Positions 42,980 to 53,075 of a stretch of 64,000 bases of DNA are shown piece by piece (position 1 is the first letter of the stretch; every line of letters starts with the position of its first letter). The notes beneath the pieces were generated by a model. That model saw only the letters and a program-made list of their open reading frames with translations, was not told where the DNA came from and did no database searches. Location of the stretch: positions 3,463,001 to 3,527,000 of the forward strand of contig NZ_CP090004.1 in assembly GCF_021390175.1 (NCBI RefSeq). Direction: 5' to 3'. Origin of the DNA: Flagellimonas sp. HMM57. Its GTDB lineage: Bacteria; Bacteroidota; Bacteroidia; Flavobacteriales; Flavobacteriaceae. Both the position numbers and the translations under genes were made by a program.

Positions 42980-45352
42980 TTATTTTGTTTCATTTTGTAA
43001 AAGTTGTTCAAGAGCTAAGATATCCGGTACCAGTACTTGACGTGCTTTGCTGCCTTCAAAAGGGCCTACAATTCCAGCTGCCTCCAATTGATCTATGATT
43101 CTACCTGCTCTATTATATCCCAGTTTTAATTTTCTTTGGATGAGGGAAGCTGAACCTTGTTGAGCGGTTACAATCACTTCTGCAGCATCGCGGAACATGG
43201 CATCCCTGTCCGAAATATCATAATCAATCCCCGTGCCAGAATCCTCGCCCACATACTCTGGCAGTAAATGTGCATCTGGATACGCACGTTGCGAGCCAAT
43301 GTATTCTGTTATTTTTCCTACTTCTGGAGTATTGACAAAGGCGCATTGGAGACGGGTAACATCATTCCCTTGAGTAAAAAGCATATCCCCGCGGCCTATC
43401 AGCTGATCGGCTCCTTGTGCATCTAAAATGGTACGTGAATCAATCTTTGAGGTCACCCTAAATGCGATACGAGCAGGGAAATTGGCTTTTATAATACCCG
43501 TAATCACATTAACGGACGGTCGCTGTGTTGCAATAATTAAATGTATTCCGATGGCCCGCGCCAATTGTGCCAATCTGGCAATAGGAGTTTCCACTTCCTT
43601 GCCTGCGGTCATGATTAAATCTGCAAATTCATCAATTACTAAAACAATGTATGGCAAAAATTTATGTCCGTCATTTGGATTAAGCTTTCTCGCCTTGAAC
43701 TTGACATTGTACTCCTTGATATTACGGACCATTGCGGTTTTCAGCAGTTCATATCTGTTGTCCATTTCAATACAAAGCGAGTTTAAGGTATTGATTACCT
43801 TAGTATTATCTGTAATGATGGCCTCATCTGAATCTGGAAGTTTAGCCAAGAAGTGTCGTTCAATTTTATTATAGAGTGTAAGTTCAACCTTTTTGGGGTC
43901 AACTAAGATGAATTTGACTTCCGCCGGATGCTTTTTATAGAGCAAAGAAGTGATTACTGCATTGAGTCCAACAGATTTTCCCTGGCCTGTTGCCCCAGCC
44001 ATCAACATATGTGGCATTTTAGCCAAATCAACCACAAAAGTTTCGTTGCTAATGGTTTTACCAAAAGCAATCGGGAGCTCCATTTCGGCCTTTTGAAATT
44101 TATTGGAAGCAATTACAGAACGCATCGATACTATGGTGGCATTTTTGTTTGGTACTTCGATACCAATGGTTCCCTTACCGGGAATTGGTGCTATTATCCG
44201 TATGCCCAAAGCAGCTAATGAAAGTGCAATGTCATCTTCCAAGTTTTTTATCTTGGATATTCGTATGCCCGCTTCCGGAACAATTTCATAGAGCGTGACC
44301 GTAGGCCCGATGGTCGCTTTTATTTGGGCGATACCGATTTTATAGTTTTTTAGCGTGCTTACGATTCTGTTCTTGTTCTCCTCAAGTTCTTCTTGGTTGA
44401 TGGTTATCCCGCCAGATGCTCCGTGCTGTTCCAAAAGGTCCAAAGGTGGAAACTTATAGTTGCCCAACTCTAATTTTGGGTCAAACTCTCCAAAATCCTT
44501 AACAAGCTTTTCAGCTTTTATGTCTTTCTCTTCTTTTTCTTCAGTGACTGTTTCGACTTTCAAGTCTAAATCTGAATCTTCTTCTTGAGGGAGGTTTACA
44601 TCCAATCCAGCTTCTTGTTGTAGTGGCGGTATATCCTTTTTGTGGGTATAAGTATCAATTTTAACAGAGGCATCCGTATCCATGCTCAACTCTATACTAC
44701 CTTCATCTCCTGAAACAGCTTGTTTTTGTTTTGTTTTAGGTTTTTTGAAATCTGACTTAAGATTTTGTCGTTGCGAACGAAAATAATTGGCAATCCCTTC
44801 TGGCGTGAAATTGAAAAGTCGTACCAAGATGACCATCAAGACAAATAGTAACAATAGAAACACACCTATTTTCCCTGTATAATCCTGAAGGAAATCGTTC
44901 ATTTCGTAACCGATCAACCCACCTAACAGTGGTTGTTCAATGGCAAAAAATCCTAACGCGACCGAAATCCAGATAATTCCGGTCAAACCCCATATCCATT
45001 TACCTATTAGTCCTTTTCGGTCTAGTCCCAAAAAGAGATATAAACCTGTAACGGCCAATAAAAGCGGAAAGGCAAAAGATGCCAAACCAAAACCCTTGTA
45101 CATGAAAAAATGGCTCACACTCGCGCCAAATTTATTGAGCAAATTGCTTGCCGCAGCATTTCGGTCCTTAAATTCGGAAAGCATGCTCTGATCTTCTTGC
45201 CAAGTGAAATAATAGGATATGAAAGAAAAGAACAGTGCAATGCTAAGCACGATCAGTAAGCTTCCAAGAATAATTTTATTCTGTTTGGATAACTTTAGCG
45301 AAAGTCTTTTTTTGGCGGGCGTAGGTTTGGATTTTGTCCTTTTTTTTGCCAT
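42980..45352 (-). CDS. ftsK: DNA translocase FtsK
   Basis: 790 aa. Four N-terminal membrane segments (about 28-180), a charged linker to about 330, then the alpha/beta motor with Walker A GATGQGKSVGLNAV and Walker B VLVIDEFADLIMT, and a C-terminal gamma winged-helix domain (LIQRKLKLGYNRAGRIIDQ) that reads chromosome polarity sequences. It pumps DNA through the division septum and activates Xer recombination. The next genes in the same direction are LolA-like, LptF/G-like and ribB. Confidence 0.96.
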   Translation of the reverse strand: MAKKRTKSKPTPAKKRLSLKLSKQNKIILGSLLIVLSIALFFSFISYYFTWQEDQSMLSEFKDRNAAASNLLNKFGASVSHFFMYKGFGLASFAFPLLLAVTGLYLFLGLDRKGLIGKWIWGLTGIIWISVALGFFAIEQPLLGGLIGYEMNDFLQDYTGKIGVFLLLLFVLMVILVRLFNFTPEGIANYFRSQRQNLKSDFKKPKTKQKQAVSGDEGSIELSMDTDASVKIDTYTHKKDIPPLQQEAGLDVNLPQEEDSDLDLKVETVTEEKEEKDIKAEKLVKDFGEFDPKLELGNYKFPPLDLLEQHGASGGITINQEELEENKNRIVSTLKNYKIGIAQIKATIGPTVTLYEIVPEAGIRISKIKNLEDDIALSLAALGIRIIAPIPGKGTIGIEVPNKNATIVSMRSVIASNKFQKAEMELPIAFGKTISNETFVVDLAKMPHMLMAGATGQGKSVGLNAVITSLLYKKHPAEVKFILVDPKKVELTLYNKIERHFLAKLPDSDEAIITDNTKVINTLNSLCIEMDNRYELLKTAMVRNIKEYNVKFKARKLNPNDGHKFLPYIVLVIDEFADLIMTAGKEVETPIARLAQLARAIGIHLIIATQRPSVNVITGIIKANFPARIAFRVTSKIDSRTILDAQGADQLIGRGDMLFTQGNDVTRLQCAFVNTPEVGKITEYIGSQRAYPDAHLLPEYVGEDSGTGIDYDISDRDAMFRDAAEVIVTAQQGSASLIQRKLKLGYNRAGRIIDQLEAAGIVGPFEGSKARQVLVPDILALEQLLQNETK

Positions 45353-45416
45353 TCAATTGTTTAATAACAGGGCTAATTTACAAATTTACGTTACTTACTA
45401 CCGAAACAGATGTTCT

Positions 45417-45782
45417 TCAAATCAATTTAGGTACATAAATAATGAGCCCCACGATAGTTGCAATAATTGATACTATCATAACGGCGCCAGCAGAAATATC
45501 TTTTATAAAACCTATTTTTGGGTCAATGTTGGGCTGGATATAATCCGCTATTTTCTCTATGGCTGTATTTGCACCTTCCATACCCATAACCATACCGATG
45601 GCGAACAACTGTATCATCCATTCCGTATTGGAAATATTAAAATAGAAGCCAGCTCCCGTTACTGCAAGTGCGATTACAAACTGGACTTTAATGCTTGCTT
45701 CGGTTTGTAACAGCAAAAACATGCCCTTAATGGCAAAACCTACACTGCGGATTCTGTTTTTAAGAAAAGATTCCTTAGGCAT
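45417..45782 (-). CDS. dgkA: Diacylglycerol/undecaprenol kinase
   Basis: 121 aa integral membrane protein with three hydrophobic segments. The family signature is MEGANTAIEKIADYI (catalytic Glu and Asn), preceded by RSVGFAIKGMFLLLQTEASI. It phosphorylates diacylglycerol or undecaprenol; the prokaryotic DgkA family includes both. Its start overlaps the 3' end of tpx by 8 bases, and ftsK begins 64 bases downstream. Confidence 0.9.
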   Translation of the reverse strand: MPKESFLKNRIRSVGFAIKGMFLLLQTEASIKVQFVIALAVTGAGFYFNISNTEWMIQLFAIGMVMGMEGANTAIEKIADYIQPNIDPKIGFIKDISAGAVMIVSIIATIVGLIIYVPKLI

Positions 45783-46281
45783 CCATAAGTGCTTCTAAGG
45801 CAGCCTTGTAGTTTGGTTCGTCTGCGGTCTCGCCTACTTGTTCGGTATGAATAATCTTTCCATTCTCATCCAATACAACAATGCATCTGGAATGTAAAGT
45901 TTCAAAAGCGCTATCGGCAAATGAGAGACCGTAATCCTTTCCAAAATCACCTGTCTTATAATCCGAGAGCATTTCTACATTTTCGATTCCTTCTGCACCA
46001 CAAAAACGTGCTTGTGCAAAAGGTAAATCTTTGGAAATACATAAAACTTTAGTGTTTTCCAATTCTGCTGCCTCTTCGTTAAACTGACGAACGGATTTTG
46101 CACATGTCCCTGTGTCTACACTTGGAAAAATATTTAGAATCACTTTATGTCCGCTATAGTCTGATAGGGACACTGAAGACAGGTCCGATTTAGTTAATGT
46201 GAAGTTAGGTGCTGTCGTATTTTTTGATGGAAGTTCACCTACAGTTTTTGCCGGATTACCACCTAATGTTATTGTTGCCAT
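45775..46281 (-). CDS. tpx: Thiol peroxidase, atypical 2-Cys
   Basis: 168 aa. Peroxidatic Cys60 in FPSVDTGTCAKSVRQFNE and resolving Cys94 in LPFAQARFCGAEGIENV, the spacing of Tpx. Reduces organic hydroperoxides using thioredoxin. First gene before dgkA-ftsK in the same direction. Confidence 0.96.
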   Translation of the reverse strand: MATITLGGNPAKTVGELPSKNTTAPNFTLTKSDLSSVSLSDYSGHKVILNIFPSVDTGTCAKSVRQFNEEAAELENTKVLCISKDLPFAQARFCGAEGIENVEMLSDYKTGDFGKDYGLSFADSAFETLHSRCIVVLDENGKIIHTEQVGETADEPNYKAALEALMDA

Positions 46282-46365
46282 TTTACGAGAATTTATTTTA
46301 GCGTGAAGGTAAAAATATTAATGTTCAAGAAAGAAATACTTTTAAAAATTTTATCTAAAATTTGC

Positions 46366-47856
46366 TTAAACCGAAGCAGGGGTCGTAAGCTGTTTTATTT
46401 TAATTCTGAAGGCAGCAAAGAGCAATGTCATAAAAGGGCTTAACCAATTGAAGATGGCATAGAAAAAGTATTCGCCTACACCGACGCCCAGAACACCGCT
46501 GTGATATGCCCCACAAGTATTCCATGGTACCAAGACCGAAGTTACCGTTCCGGAATCTTCAAGCGTTCTGCTCAGGTTTTCCGGTGCAAGCCCTCGTTCT
46601 TGGTAGGCTTTTGAAAACATTTTACCAGGAACTACCAAAGCTAAATATTGGTCCGATGCTGTAATATTTAAGGCCAAACAACTTCCAACGGTACTGGCAA
46701 AAAGACCGAAAGTGGTTTTCGCCATGCTTAAGAGTGATTTTGTAATACGTTCCAAGGCTCCGATACCATCCATAATTCCCCCAAAGACCATAGCACAGAC
46801 AATAAGCCATATAGTGCCTAACATACCTGCCATTCCTCCAGATGAAAATAAATCGTTCAGTGCCGGGTCTTCTGTCGCTATAGCTGTATCAACGGTTATG
46901 GCATTTAAAATACCTTTATAACTGGATTCAAAATTTAAGCTTGTACCACCACCAAGGTTTGTTACAATATCGGGTTGAAAAATTAATGCAAAAACCGCTC
47001 CCAGTAATGTTCCAATCAATAAAGCGAGTAGAGGTGGTGCTTTTTTTACGATTAAAAAAATAACTACCAATGGTACTATGAACAACCAGCCATTGATATT
47101 GAAACTTGTACTTATATTTTTTAGAATGGCATCTGTATCGGCAACACCAGAGGTATCTATGGTAAAACCTAGAATGATAAAGACAATCAGTGTAACGGAT
47201 ATGGTGGGAATTGTGGTCCAGGTCATATACCTAATGTGGGAAAACAAGTCACCCCCAGCCATTGCAGGAGCTAAGTTCGTAGTATCGCTCAATGGAGACA
47301 TTTTATCCCCAAAGTATGCTCCGGAAAGAACGGCACCAGCTGTCATCCCCAAGGATATGCCCAAAGCCTCTCCTATACCTATCAAAGCAATGCCTACGGT
47401 AGCTGCTGTCGTCCAACTGCTTCCAGTAGCAATGGAAATTATGGCACAAATTATTACACAAGCTGCTAAGAAAATTGTTGGATTCAGAATTTGTAATCCA
47501 TAATAGATCATAGCGGGGATAATACCACTGACCAACCAAGTACCGGATAACGCACCTACCATCAAAAGAATGAGCAATGCTCCAGTAGTGGACTTAACAT
47601 TCTCAGCGACTTCGGATATCATGCGTTTGTAAGAAACCTTATTGAAAAAACCAATGATTGCAGCAACAGCACCACCTAATAAAAGAATGAACTGATTGGA
47701 GCCACTTAATGCATCGTCCCCAAAGACATAAACATTATAAGCCAACATTCCAACGAGTGCAAAAACGGGAATCAATGCCTCCCAAATATTCAGTTCTTTA
47801 TTTTCAATGATTTGCTCGTCTTCTCTAAATTTGGCTTTTTTCTTCTCTGCTGACAT
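46366..47856 (-). CDS. nhaC: NhaC-family Na+/H+ antiporter
   Basis: 496 aa with about 12 membrane segments. Typical NhaC stretches: GAYFGDKMSPLSDTTNLAPA and GTVTSVLVPWNTCGAYHSGV, with ASDQYLALVVPGKMF between. Exchanges Na+ (or malate/lactate in the MleN branch) for H+ at the inner membrane; the marine setting supports Na+. Lies 84 bases upstream of tpx in the same direction. Confidence 0.93.
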   Translation of the reverse strand: MSAEKKKAKFREDEQIIENKELNIWEALIPVFALVGMLAYNVYVFGDDALSGSNQFILLLGGAVAAIIGFFNKVSYKRMISEVAENVKSTTGALLILLMVGALSGTWLVSGIIPAMIYYGLQILNPTIFLAACVIICAIISIATGSSWTTAATVGIALIGIGEALGISLGMTAGAVLSGAYFGDKMSPLSDTTNLAPAMAGGDLFSHIRYMTWTTIPTISVTLIVFIILGFTIDTSGVADTDAILKNISTSFNINGWLFIVPLVVIFLIVKKAPPLLALLIGTLLGAVFALIFQPDIVTNLGGGTSLNFESSYKGILNAITVDTAIATEDPALNDLFSSGGMAGMLGTIWLIVCAMVFGGIMDGIGALERITKSLLSMAKTTFGLFASTVGSCLALNITASDQYLALVVPGKMFSKAYQERGLAPENLSRTLEDSGTVTSVLVPWNTCGAYHSGVLGVGVGEYFFYAIFNWLSPFMTLLFAAFRIKIKQLTTPASV

Positions 47857-47931
47857 TAATTGGAGTTTGTTTGGTAAAAGGTAATATTACGATTTTGAAC
47901 CTTGTTCTCCAAACTGTCATTATTTGGAATG

Positions 47932-49152
47932 CTACGCCAACACCTCATTTTTAGAAAGAATACCCAATTTTTCCATACATGAATGCATAGACAGGTATGT
48001 TTTATGAATGTCATTGTCCAAACCTATAGAGAAACGTATAAGTCCTTGGGACAAGCCAAGTTCTTCTTGCTCTTCAATGGGTATTTCAGAAGATGTAGAT
48101 GTTCCTGGGGCGCTGAACAATGTTTTGTAAAAACCAAGACTTACTGCTAAGTACCCTAGCTTTTCTTTTTGCATTAATTCCATAAGTGCGTTGGCTTTAT
48201 CCAATGAACCAACATCCAAGGTCATTAGGCCTCCAAAACCATATTCTGAATTCATCTGTGTTTTCATGGTTTCATGACCAGGATGGCTTTTTAGCCCTGG
48301 ATATACTACTTTGAGCCCATCCTTTTCAAACGAATTTGCCAAATACTGTGCGTTTTTACTGTGCTTTTTTATACGGACATGTAGCGTACGTATATTTTTA
48401 AGGATAGAAGCAGCTCTGACACTGTCCAAAGTACTTCCCAGTAACATTCCAGCTCCATCGTTGACATCTTTTAAGCTAAGACAAAAGTCAGAAGAGGCAC
48501 AAACGGCACCTGCCACACAATCACTACTTCCATTAATGAATTTGGTAAGACTGTGAACCACAACATCAGCGCCAAGTTTAGCGGCATTGATGTTCAATGG
48601 CGAGAAGGTATTGTCCACTACTAAAGGAATCCCATACTTCTTGGCCAACTTTGAAAGAGCTTTGATATTGGCTACTTCAAGTAAGGGGTTGCTTACCGCT
48701 TCGCAATAAATCATTTTTGTTTCTGATGTAATCGCTTGTTCCACAATTTCCAAGTCGGTGATATCAATAAAAGAAGTGGAAATATTGAATTTCTTCAAAA
48801 AGTTTTTCAAGAAGGCATAAGTGCCTCCATAAATTGTTCGGCTACAAACGATATGCTCGTTTGCATTACAAAGTTGCATGATTACCGCACTGATAGCTCC
48901 CATGCCACTCGCATATACATTCGCAGCTTCGGTCCCTTCCAATTGGGCCATAGCTTCTCCTAAATATAAATTTGACGGGGAAGAATGCCTGCTGTATAAA
49001 TAACAACCTTCGGTATTTCCTTCAAAAGTATCGAACATGGTTTTTGCCGATAAAAATGTATAGGTCGATGAATCTGATATAGATGGGTTTACCCCGCCAA
49101 ATTCTCCAAAATATTGAAGGTCTTGAATATGCTCTGATGCTTTGTAGTCCAT
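47932..49152 (-). CDS. Cys/Met metabolism PLP lyase (methionine gamma-lyase-like)
   Basis: 406 aa, fold type I. PLP residues: ASGMGAISAV, phosphate-binding YLYSRHSSPSN, Asp180 in LVVDNTF, Lys204 in HSLTKFINGSSDC. The best guess is methionine gamma-lyase or a related trans-sulfuration lyase; the SRHSSPSN loop differs from the common SRxxNPT, so the substrate is uncertain. An Lrp/AsnC regulator gene is divergent across a 150-base gap, the usual layout for an amino-acid-responsive catabolic gene. Confidence 0.85.
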   Translation of the reverse strand: MDYKASEHIQDLQYFGEFGGVNPSISDSSTYTFLSAKTMFDTFEGNTEGCYLYSRHSSPSNLYLGEAMAQLEGTEAANVYASGMGAISAVIMQLCNANEHIVCSRTIYGGTYAFLKNFLKKFNISTSFIDITDLEIVEQAITSETKMIYCEAVSNPLLEVANIKALSKLAKKYGIPLVVDNTFSPLNINAAKLGADVVVHSLTKFINGSSDCVAGAVCASSDFCLSLKDVNDGAGMLLGSTLDSVRAASILKNIRTLHVRIKKHSKNAQYLANSFEKDGLKVVYPGLKSHPGHETMKTQMNSEYGFGGLMTLDVGSLDKANALMELMQKEKLGYLAVSLGFYKTLFSAPGTSTSSEIPIEEQEELGLSQGLIRFSIGLDNDIHKTYLSMHSCMEKLGILSKNEVLA

Positions 49153-49302
49153 TATATTAAATTTTAAGTAAAAATATTTTATATTAGAATAAAAGTCAAT
49201 TGATTATTTTATAGGTAAATTTAAATTCTATTATATTATTTTTTTTAGATTTATATTCTTATTTTATAAACGAAAGTCTAGTAGAATAGAAAATAAGTCA
49301 AT
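49153..49302. promoter_or_regulatory. AT-rich divergent control region between the lyase and lrp-type genes
   Basis: Several TAGAATA / ATTCTA half-sites in both orientations (49185-49191, 49225-49230, 49253-49260, 49282-49288) in otherwise A/T sequence. This is the kind of loosely symmetric array bound by Lrp/AsnC octamers. No clean -7 box was identified. Confidence 0.4.
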
Positions 49303-49761
49303 ATGGAGTTGGACGAAAAAGATAAAAAACTGGTTAAGCTGCTACAGGAGGATTGCAAAAAGACCACTAAGGAATACGCAGATAGTTTAGAGCTATCAAA
49401 AACAGCAGTTTATGAGCGCATACGTAGGCTTGAACGGCTTGGGATTGTCACCAAATATGTTGCTTTGGTAGATAAGGAAAAGGTACATCGGGATTTTACG
49501 GTGTTGTGCCATGTAAGATTGGTGCAGCATACCAAGCAAAACATACTCAGGTTTGAGCGGGAAATTTTAAAGTTGGATGAAGTTTCAGAATGCTTTCATA
49601 TTAGTGGAGACTACGACTATATATTGAAGATAAATGTGAAAAACATGAAAGAATATCGAGAATTCATGGTTGCTAAACTAACGGTGATAAACAACATTGG
49701 GAGTACGCAAAGTTCTTTTACGATAAGGGAAGTAAAGAACAGCCCTTCAGTTTTTATTTAG
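49303..49761 (+). CDS. Lrp/AsnC-family transcription regulator
   Basis: 152 aa. N-terminal helix-turn-helix KKLVKLLQEDCKKTTKEYAD then LSKTAVYERIRRLERLGIV, and a C-terminal RAM ligand-binding domain (VLCHVRLVQHT, VSECFHISGDYDYILKINVK). Senses an amino acid or related metabolite and probably regulates the divergent PLP lyase and itself. Confidence 0.93.
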   Translation: MELDEKDKKLVKLLQEDCKKTTKEYADSLELSKTAVYERIRRLERLGIVTKYVALVDKEKVHRDFTVLCHVRLVQHTKQNILRFEREILKLDEVSECFHISGDYDYILKINVKNMKEYREFMVAKLTVINNIGSTQSSFTIREVKNSPSVFI

Positions 49762-49862
49762 CAAAGTTTAACGTAAATCGCTGTTAAAAAGGAGTTTGTA
49801 TTGGAATGATATGTCTAAATTTTGGCTAATCAAGAAAACAATCAAAAAACATTCTTTTACAA

Positions 49863-50252
49863 ATGAATCCGCGCACACGTATTTTTCTCACGATGTTGGC
49901 TACCCTCATCGGAGGATTGTCATTGGTACTTTACACAACGATTACTGAAAGTATTTTATTCAATAACCTTAGTTTTTGTACTTCTTCAACTTCAGATTTG
50001 GTTCTAGGTAGCACAGCACTTATAACATCTGCCATGGTGGCGGGTTTTATCGCTACATTAATTGTAGTAAAAGATAATTTTGTTCCACATATTTTCATAT
50101 CCTTGTTTCTGGTTGGTAAACTGTGTTTTGTGGCGCTTTGTGGTCATTGGCATGGGCCGTTATGGTTTGAGACCGGATTGCATCTCTCACTTATTGGCGG
50201 CTTGTGGTTAGGTCGCTACGGAGCTGTCAAGTTTCCATTGGCCCCAGTTTAA
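49863..50252 (+). CDS. Membrane protein of unknown function
   Basis: 129 aa, four hydrophobic segments (ATLIGGLSLVLYTTI; ITSAMVAGFIATLIVV; FISLFLVGKLCFVALCG; GLHLSLIGGLWLGRYG). A GHWHGP motif sits between segments three and four. No family recognised. Co-directional with the regulator (101 bases upstream) and lpdA (76 bases downstream). Confidence 0.7.
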   Translation: MNPRTRIFLTMLATLIGGLSLVLYTTITESILFNNLSFCTSSTSDLVLGSTALITSAMVAGFIATLIVVKDNFVPHIFISLFLVGKLCFVALCGHWHGPLWFETGLHLSLIGGLWLGRYGAVKFPLAPV

Positions 50253-50328
50253 AATACGATACTTTAAAGAAAAAACATTCGTATTTTTGTGTTCGTTTTT
50301 ATCATAAATCAGTTTACAAATAGAACCT

Positions 50329-51735
50329 ATGAATCAATATGATGTAGCCGTAATTGGCTCTGGGCCTGGAGGCTATGTAGCAGCTATTCGCTGTGCACAA
50401 TTGGGAATGAAAACCGCCATAATAGAAAAATATAATACCCTTGGTGGAACATGTCTCAATGTAGGCTGTATTCCTTCTAAAGCACTTTTGGATTCCTCCC
50501 ATCATTATGAAGATGCGGTAAAACATTTTGAAGAACACGGAATCGATATTCCTGGCGAAGTTAAAGTGAATCTGGAGCAAATGATTGCCAGAAAACAAGG
50601 TGTTGTTGACCAAACCACCAAAGGCATTCAATTTTTGATGGATAAAAATAAAATCGATGTTTATGAAGGTCTGGGTAGTTTTAAGGATGCAACCCATATT
50701 GAGATTGATAAGACCGATGGCGAAAAGGAAACCATTGAAGCAAAACATATCATTATAGCCACAGGCTCCAAACCCTCTACGTTACCTTTTATAGAGATAG
50801 ATAAAGAGCGCATCATTACATCTACCGAAGCTTTGAAATTAAAGGAAATCCCAAAGCACATGATTATTATTGGTGGCGGGGTAATTGGCCTGGAGCTTGG
50901 TCAGGTATATAAAAGGCTTGGTGCCGAAGTCAGTGTTGTGGAGTACATGGATCGTATTATCCCTGGAATGGACGGAGCGCTTTCCAAAGAGTTGATGAAG
51001 GCCATGAAAAAACAAAAGGTAAAGTTCAATCTTTCCCACAAGGTGAAGTCGGTTGAGCGAAAAGGTGATGAGGTTATCATTAAGGCAGATAACAAAAAAG
51101 GAGAAGAAGTTACGTTTACGGGAGATTATTGCTTGGTTTCTGTGGGGAGAAGACCTTTTACAGATGGATTGAATGCTGAAGCTGCCGGAGTAAAACTGGA
51201 TGATAGGGGCAGAGTAGCGGTGAACGAGCATTTACAAACAAACATTTCCAATATCTATGCCATTGGGGATGTGGTACGTGGTGCCATGTTGGCGCACAAA
51301 GCCGAAGAAGAAGGCACCATGGTCGCTGAATTGATTGCAGGACAAAAACCGCATATCAATTATAATTTGATTCCAGGTGTGGTATATACTTGGCCAGAGG
51401 TTGCGGCAGTAGGAAAGACAGAAGAAGAATTAAAAGAAGCTGGAATAGCATACAATGCAGGACAATTCCCTATGCGTGCTTTGGGACGTGCAAGGGCCAG
51501 TATGGATATTGACGGATTTGTGAAAATATTGGCAGATAAAACCACAGATGAGGTATTAGGAGTGCATATGATAGGAGCCCGCTGTGCTGACCTAATTACT
51601 GAAGGGGTAACCGCTATGGAATTTAGGGCATCTGCAGAAGACATAGCGCGTATGAGCCACGCACACCCAACCTACGCTGAGGCAGTAAAAGAAGCCGCAT
51701 TGGCTGCTACCGAAGATAGGGCAATACATATATAG
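50329..51735 (+). CDS. lpdA: Dihydrolipoyl dehydrogenase
   Basis: 468 aa. FAD-binding GSGPGGYVAAIRC, redox-active disulfide GGTCLNVGCIPSKAL (Cys42, Cys47), NAD-binding GGGVIGLELGQVYKRLG, and C-terminal His-Glu pair in HAHPTYAEAVKEAA. E3 subunit of the pyruvate and 2-oxoglutarate dehydrogenase complexes; the E1/E2 genes are not nearby. A TATTTTTG box lies about 50 bases upstream but without a well-placed TTG. Confidence 0.97.
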   Translation: MNQYDVAVIGSGPGGYVAAIRCAQLGMKTAIIEKYNTLGGTCLNVGCIPSKALLDSSHHYEDAVKHFEEHGIDIPGEVKVNLEQMIARKQGVVDQTTKGIQFLMDKNKIDVYEGLGSFKDATHIEIDKTDGEKETIEAKHIIIATGSKPSTLPFIEIDKERIITSTEALKLKEIPKHMIIIGGGVIGLELGQVYKRLGAEVSVVEYMDRIIPGMDGALSKELMKAMKKQKVKFNLSHKVKSVERKGDEVIIKADNKKGEEVTFTGDYCLVSVGRRPFTDGLNAEAAGVKLDDRGRVAVNEHLQTNISNIYAIGDVVRGAMLAHKAEEEGTMVAELIAGQKPHINYNLIPGVVYTWPEVAAVGKTEEELKEAGIAYNAGQFPMRALGRARASMDIDGFVKILADKTTDEVLGVHMIGARCADLITEGVTAMEFRASAEDIARMSHAHPTYAEAVKEAALAATEDRAIHI

Positions 51736-51753
51736 CGATATGGGTTTGTGGGG

Positions 51754-52947
51754 TTATTTGGCAATACCAAAGACCCTGCTCAAGAAGAGTCTCATTCTAA
51801 CGGAAATTTCTCTAAGCATTGGTTTACTTACTTTGTAAAGACCAATGCTTTGTTTTTTTACATAATCTCTACCTGTAGCAATATTAGCCTTAATTTCTGC
51901 TTCATGCTTATTGTATCTCAAGGCTAAATACGTACATGTGAACATAAATGCCAAAGCCCCCGGAATTACCACTGATGGTATTAGAATATGATTAAAAAAC
52001 CGATATAGACCTAACCCCGTGAAGCTTCCATATAATATCACAAAATGGATTACATAAATTGAAAGGGTACTGGAACCTATGTTCAGAACCGTTTTATTCA
52101 TCATAAACCTACGTAGTAACATAAAAACTGCAAAAACGATAAAGACATCGCCCAGACGAATAAATAAATAGTTGTTAAAAAAGATATCCGCGAATAATTG
52201 TATGCGTGTTAATCTGTGTATGTACAGGAAAGCGTCAGAAGAAGCAAATATCAATAAAGACCCTAAAGCCAACGCAGTGCCAATGGCAACTTCATACAAG
52301 TATTTGTAGTTTTTAAACTTATAAAACAGCGTAGAAACAAATCCACCTAACGTTGCATATCCAAGCCAAGGAATTATGGTAAATACGGAACCATTCGATT
52401 TAGTAAAATAGTTGGCGATAGCATTTGGTAAAAAAGAGAAAGACCATTCCTTGTAAAGTGGCTCAAATAGAAATAAAACCATAGTAATTCCCAGAAGGAT
52501 GCTTGGGAAAAGGTATTTTCTTCTATTGATGGAAAAGAGGTAGATTCCAATAAGTGCCAATATGGAAAGCCCGATACAGTGCAGCACATCGACCAAATAA
52601 AAGGAATCATAAATTTCTCCTATTAAAATTCCAAAAAGATTCATTCTCAATAAGTACCCGATCAGCAATAATTGTAATCCACGTCGAATACCTTTTTTTA
52701 TTCTCGGATTTTCAAAACCCTTTTGTGGGGTCTTTATCAATAAGTAGGTAAAAATAAAACCAGAAACCGTGAAGAAAACAGGTGCGGTAATGCCCCTAAA
52801 ATAAAGCCAAACACTAAAAAAGATGTTCTCCCTGTCCCTAAATACAGGGTCTAGAAGCCCATCGATAAAATGCCCTTGGAGCATCATCAAAATTGCCCAT
52901 GCACGCATGGCATCAATAAAAAATAATCTGTTGGTCTTGGTTTTCAT
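51754..52947 (-). CDS. DUF1624 / acyltransferase-type membrane protein
   Basis: 397 aa, about ten membrane segments. N-terminus RLFFIDAMRAWAILMMLQGH with the conserved basic/His residues, then GITAPVFFTVSGFIF, as in heparan-alpha-glucosaminide N-acetyltransferase-like (DUF1624) proteins. Members transfer acyl groups to sugars across the membrane. Target unknown; no sugar genes adjacent. Convergent with lpdA. Confidence 0.82.
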   Translation of the reverse strand: MKTKTNRLFFIDAMRAWAILMMLQGHFIDGLLDPVFRDRENIFFSVWLYFRGITAPVFFTVSGFIFTYLLIKTPQKGFENPRIKKGIRRGLQLLLIGYLLRMNLFGILIGEIYDSFYLVDVLHCIGLSILALIGIYLFSINRRKYLFPSILLGITMVLFLFEPLYKEWSFSFLPNAIANYFTKSNGSVFTIIPWLGYATLGGFVSTLFYKFKNYKYLYEVAIGTALALGSLLIFASSDAFLYIHRLTRIQLFADIFFNNYLFIRLGDVFIVFAVFMLLRRFMMNKTVLNIGSSTLSIYVIHFVILYGSFTGLGLYRFFNHILIPSVVIPGALAFMFTCTYLALRYNKHEAEIKANIATGRDYVKKQSIGLYKVSKPMLREISVRMRLFLSRVFGIAK

Positions 52948-53075
52948 TTAAAACAATTACCCTATATACTTGCTAAACAGATAGTTTGGATGTTTTCCGC
53001 TGCAAAACTAGTCAAAATACTCGCATGTATTGGTCATTTGAGGTATTTTAGCGAAACAATCAATATATTTCCCAT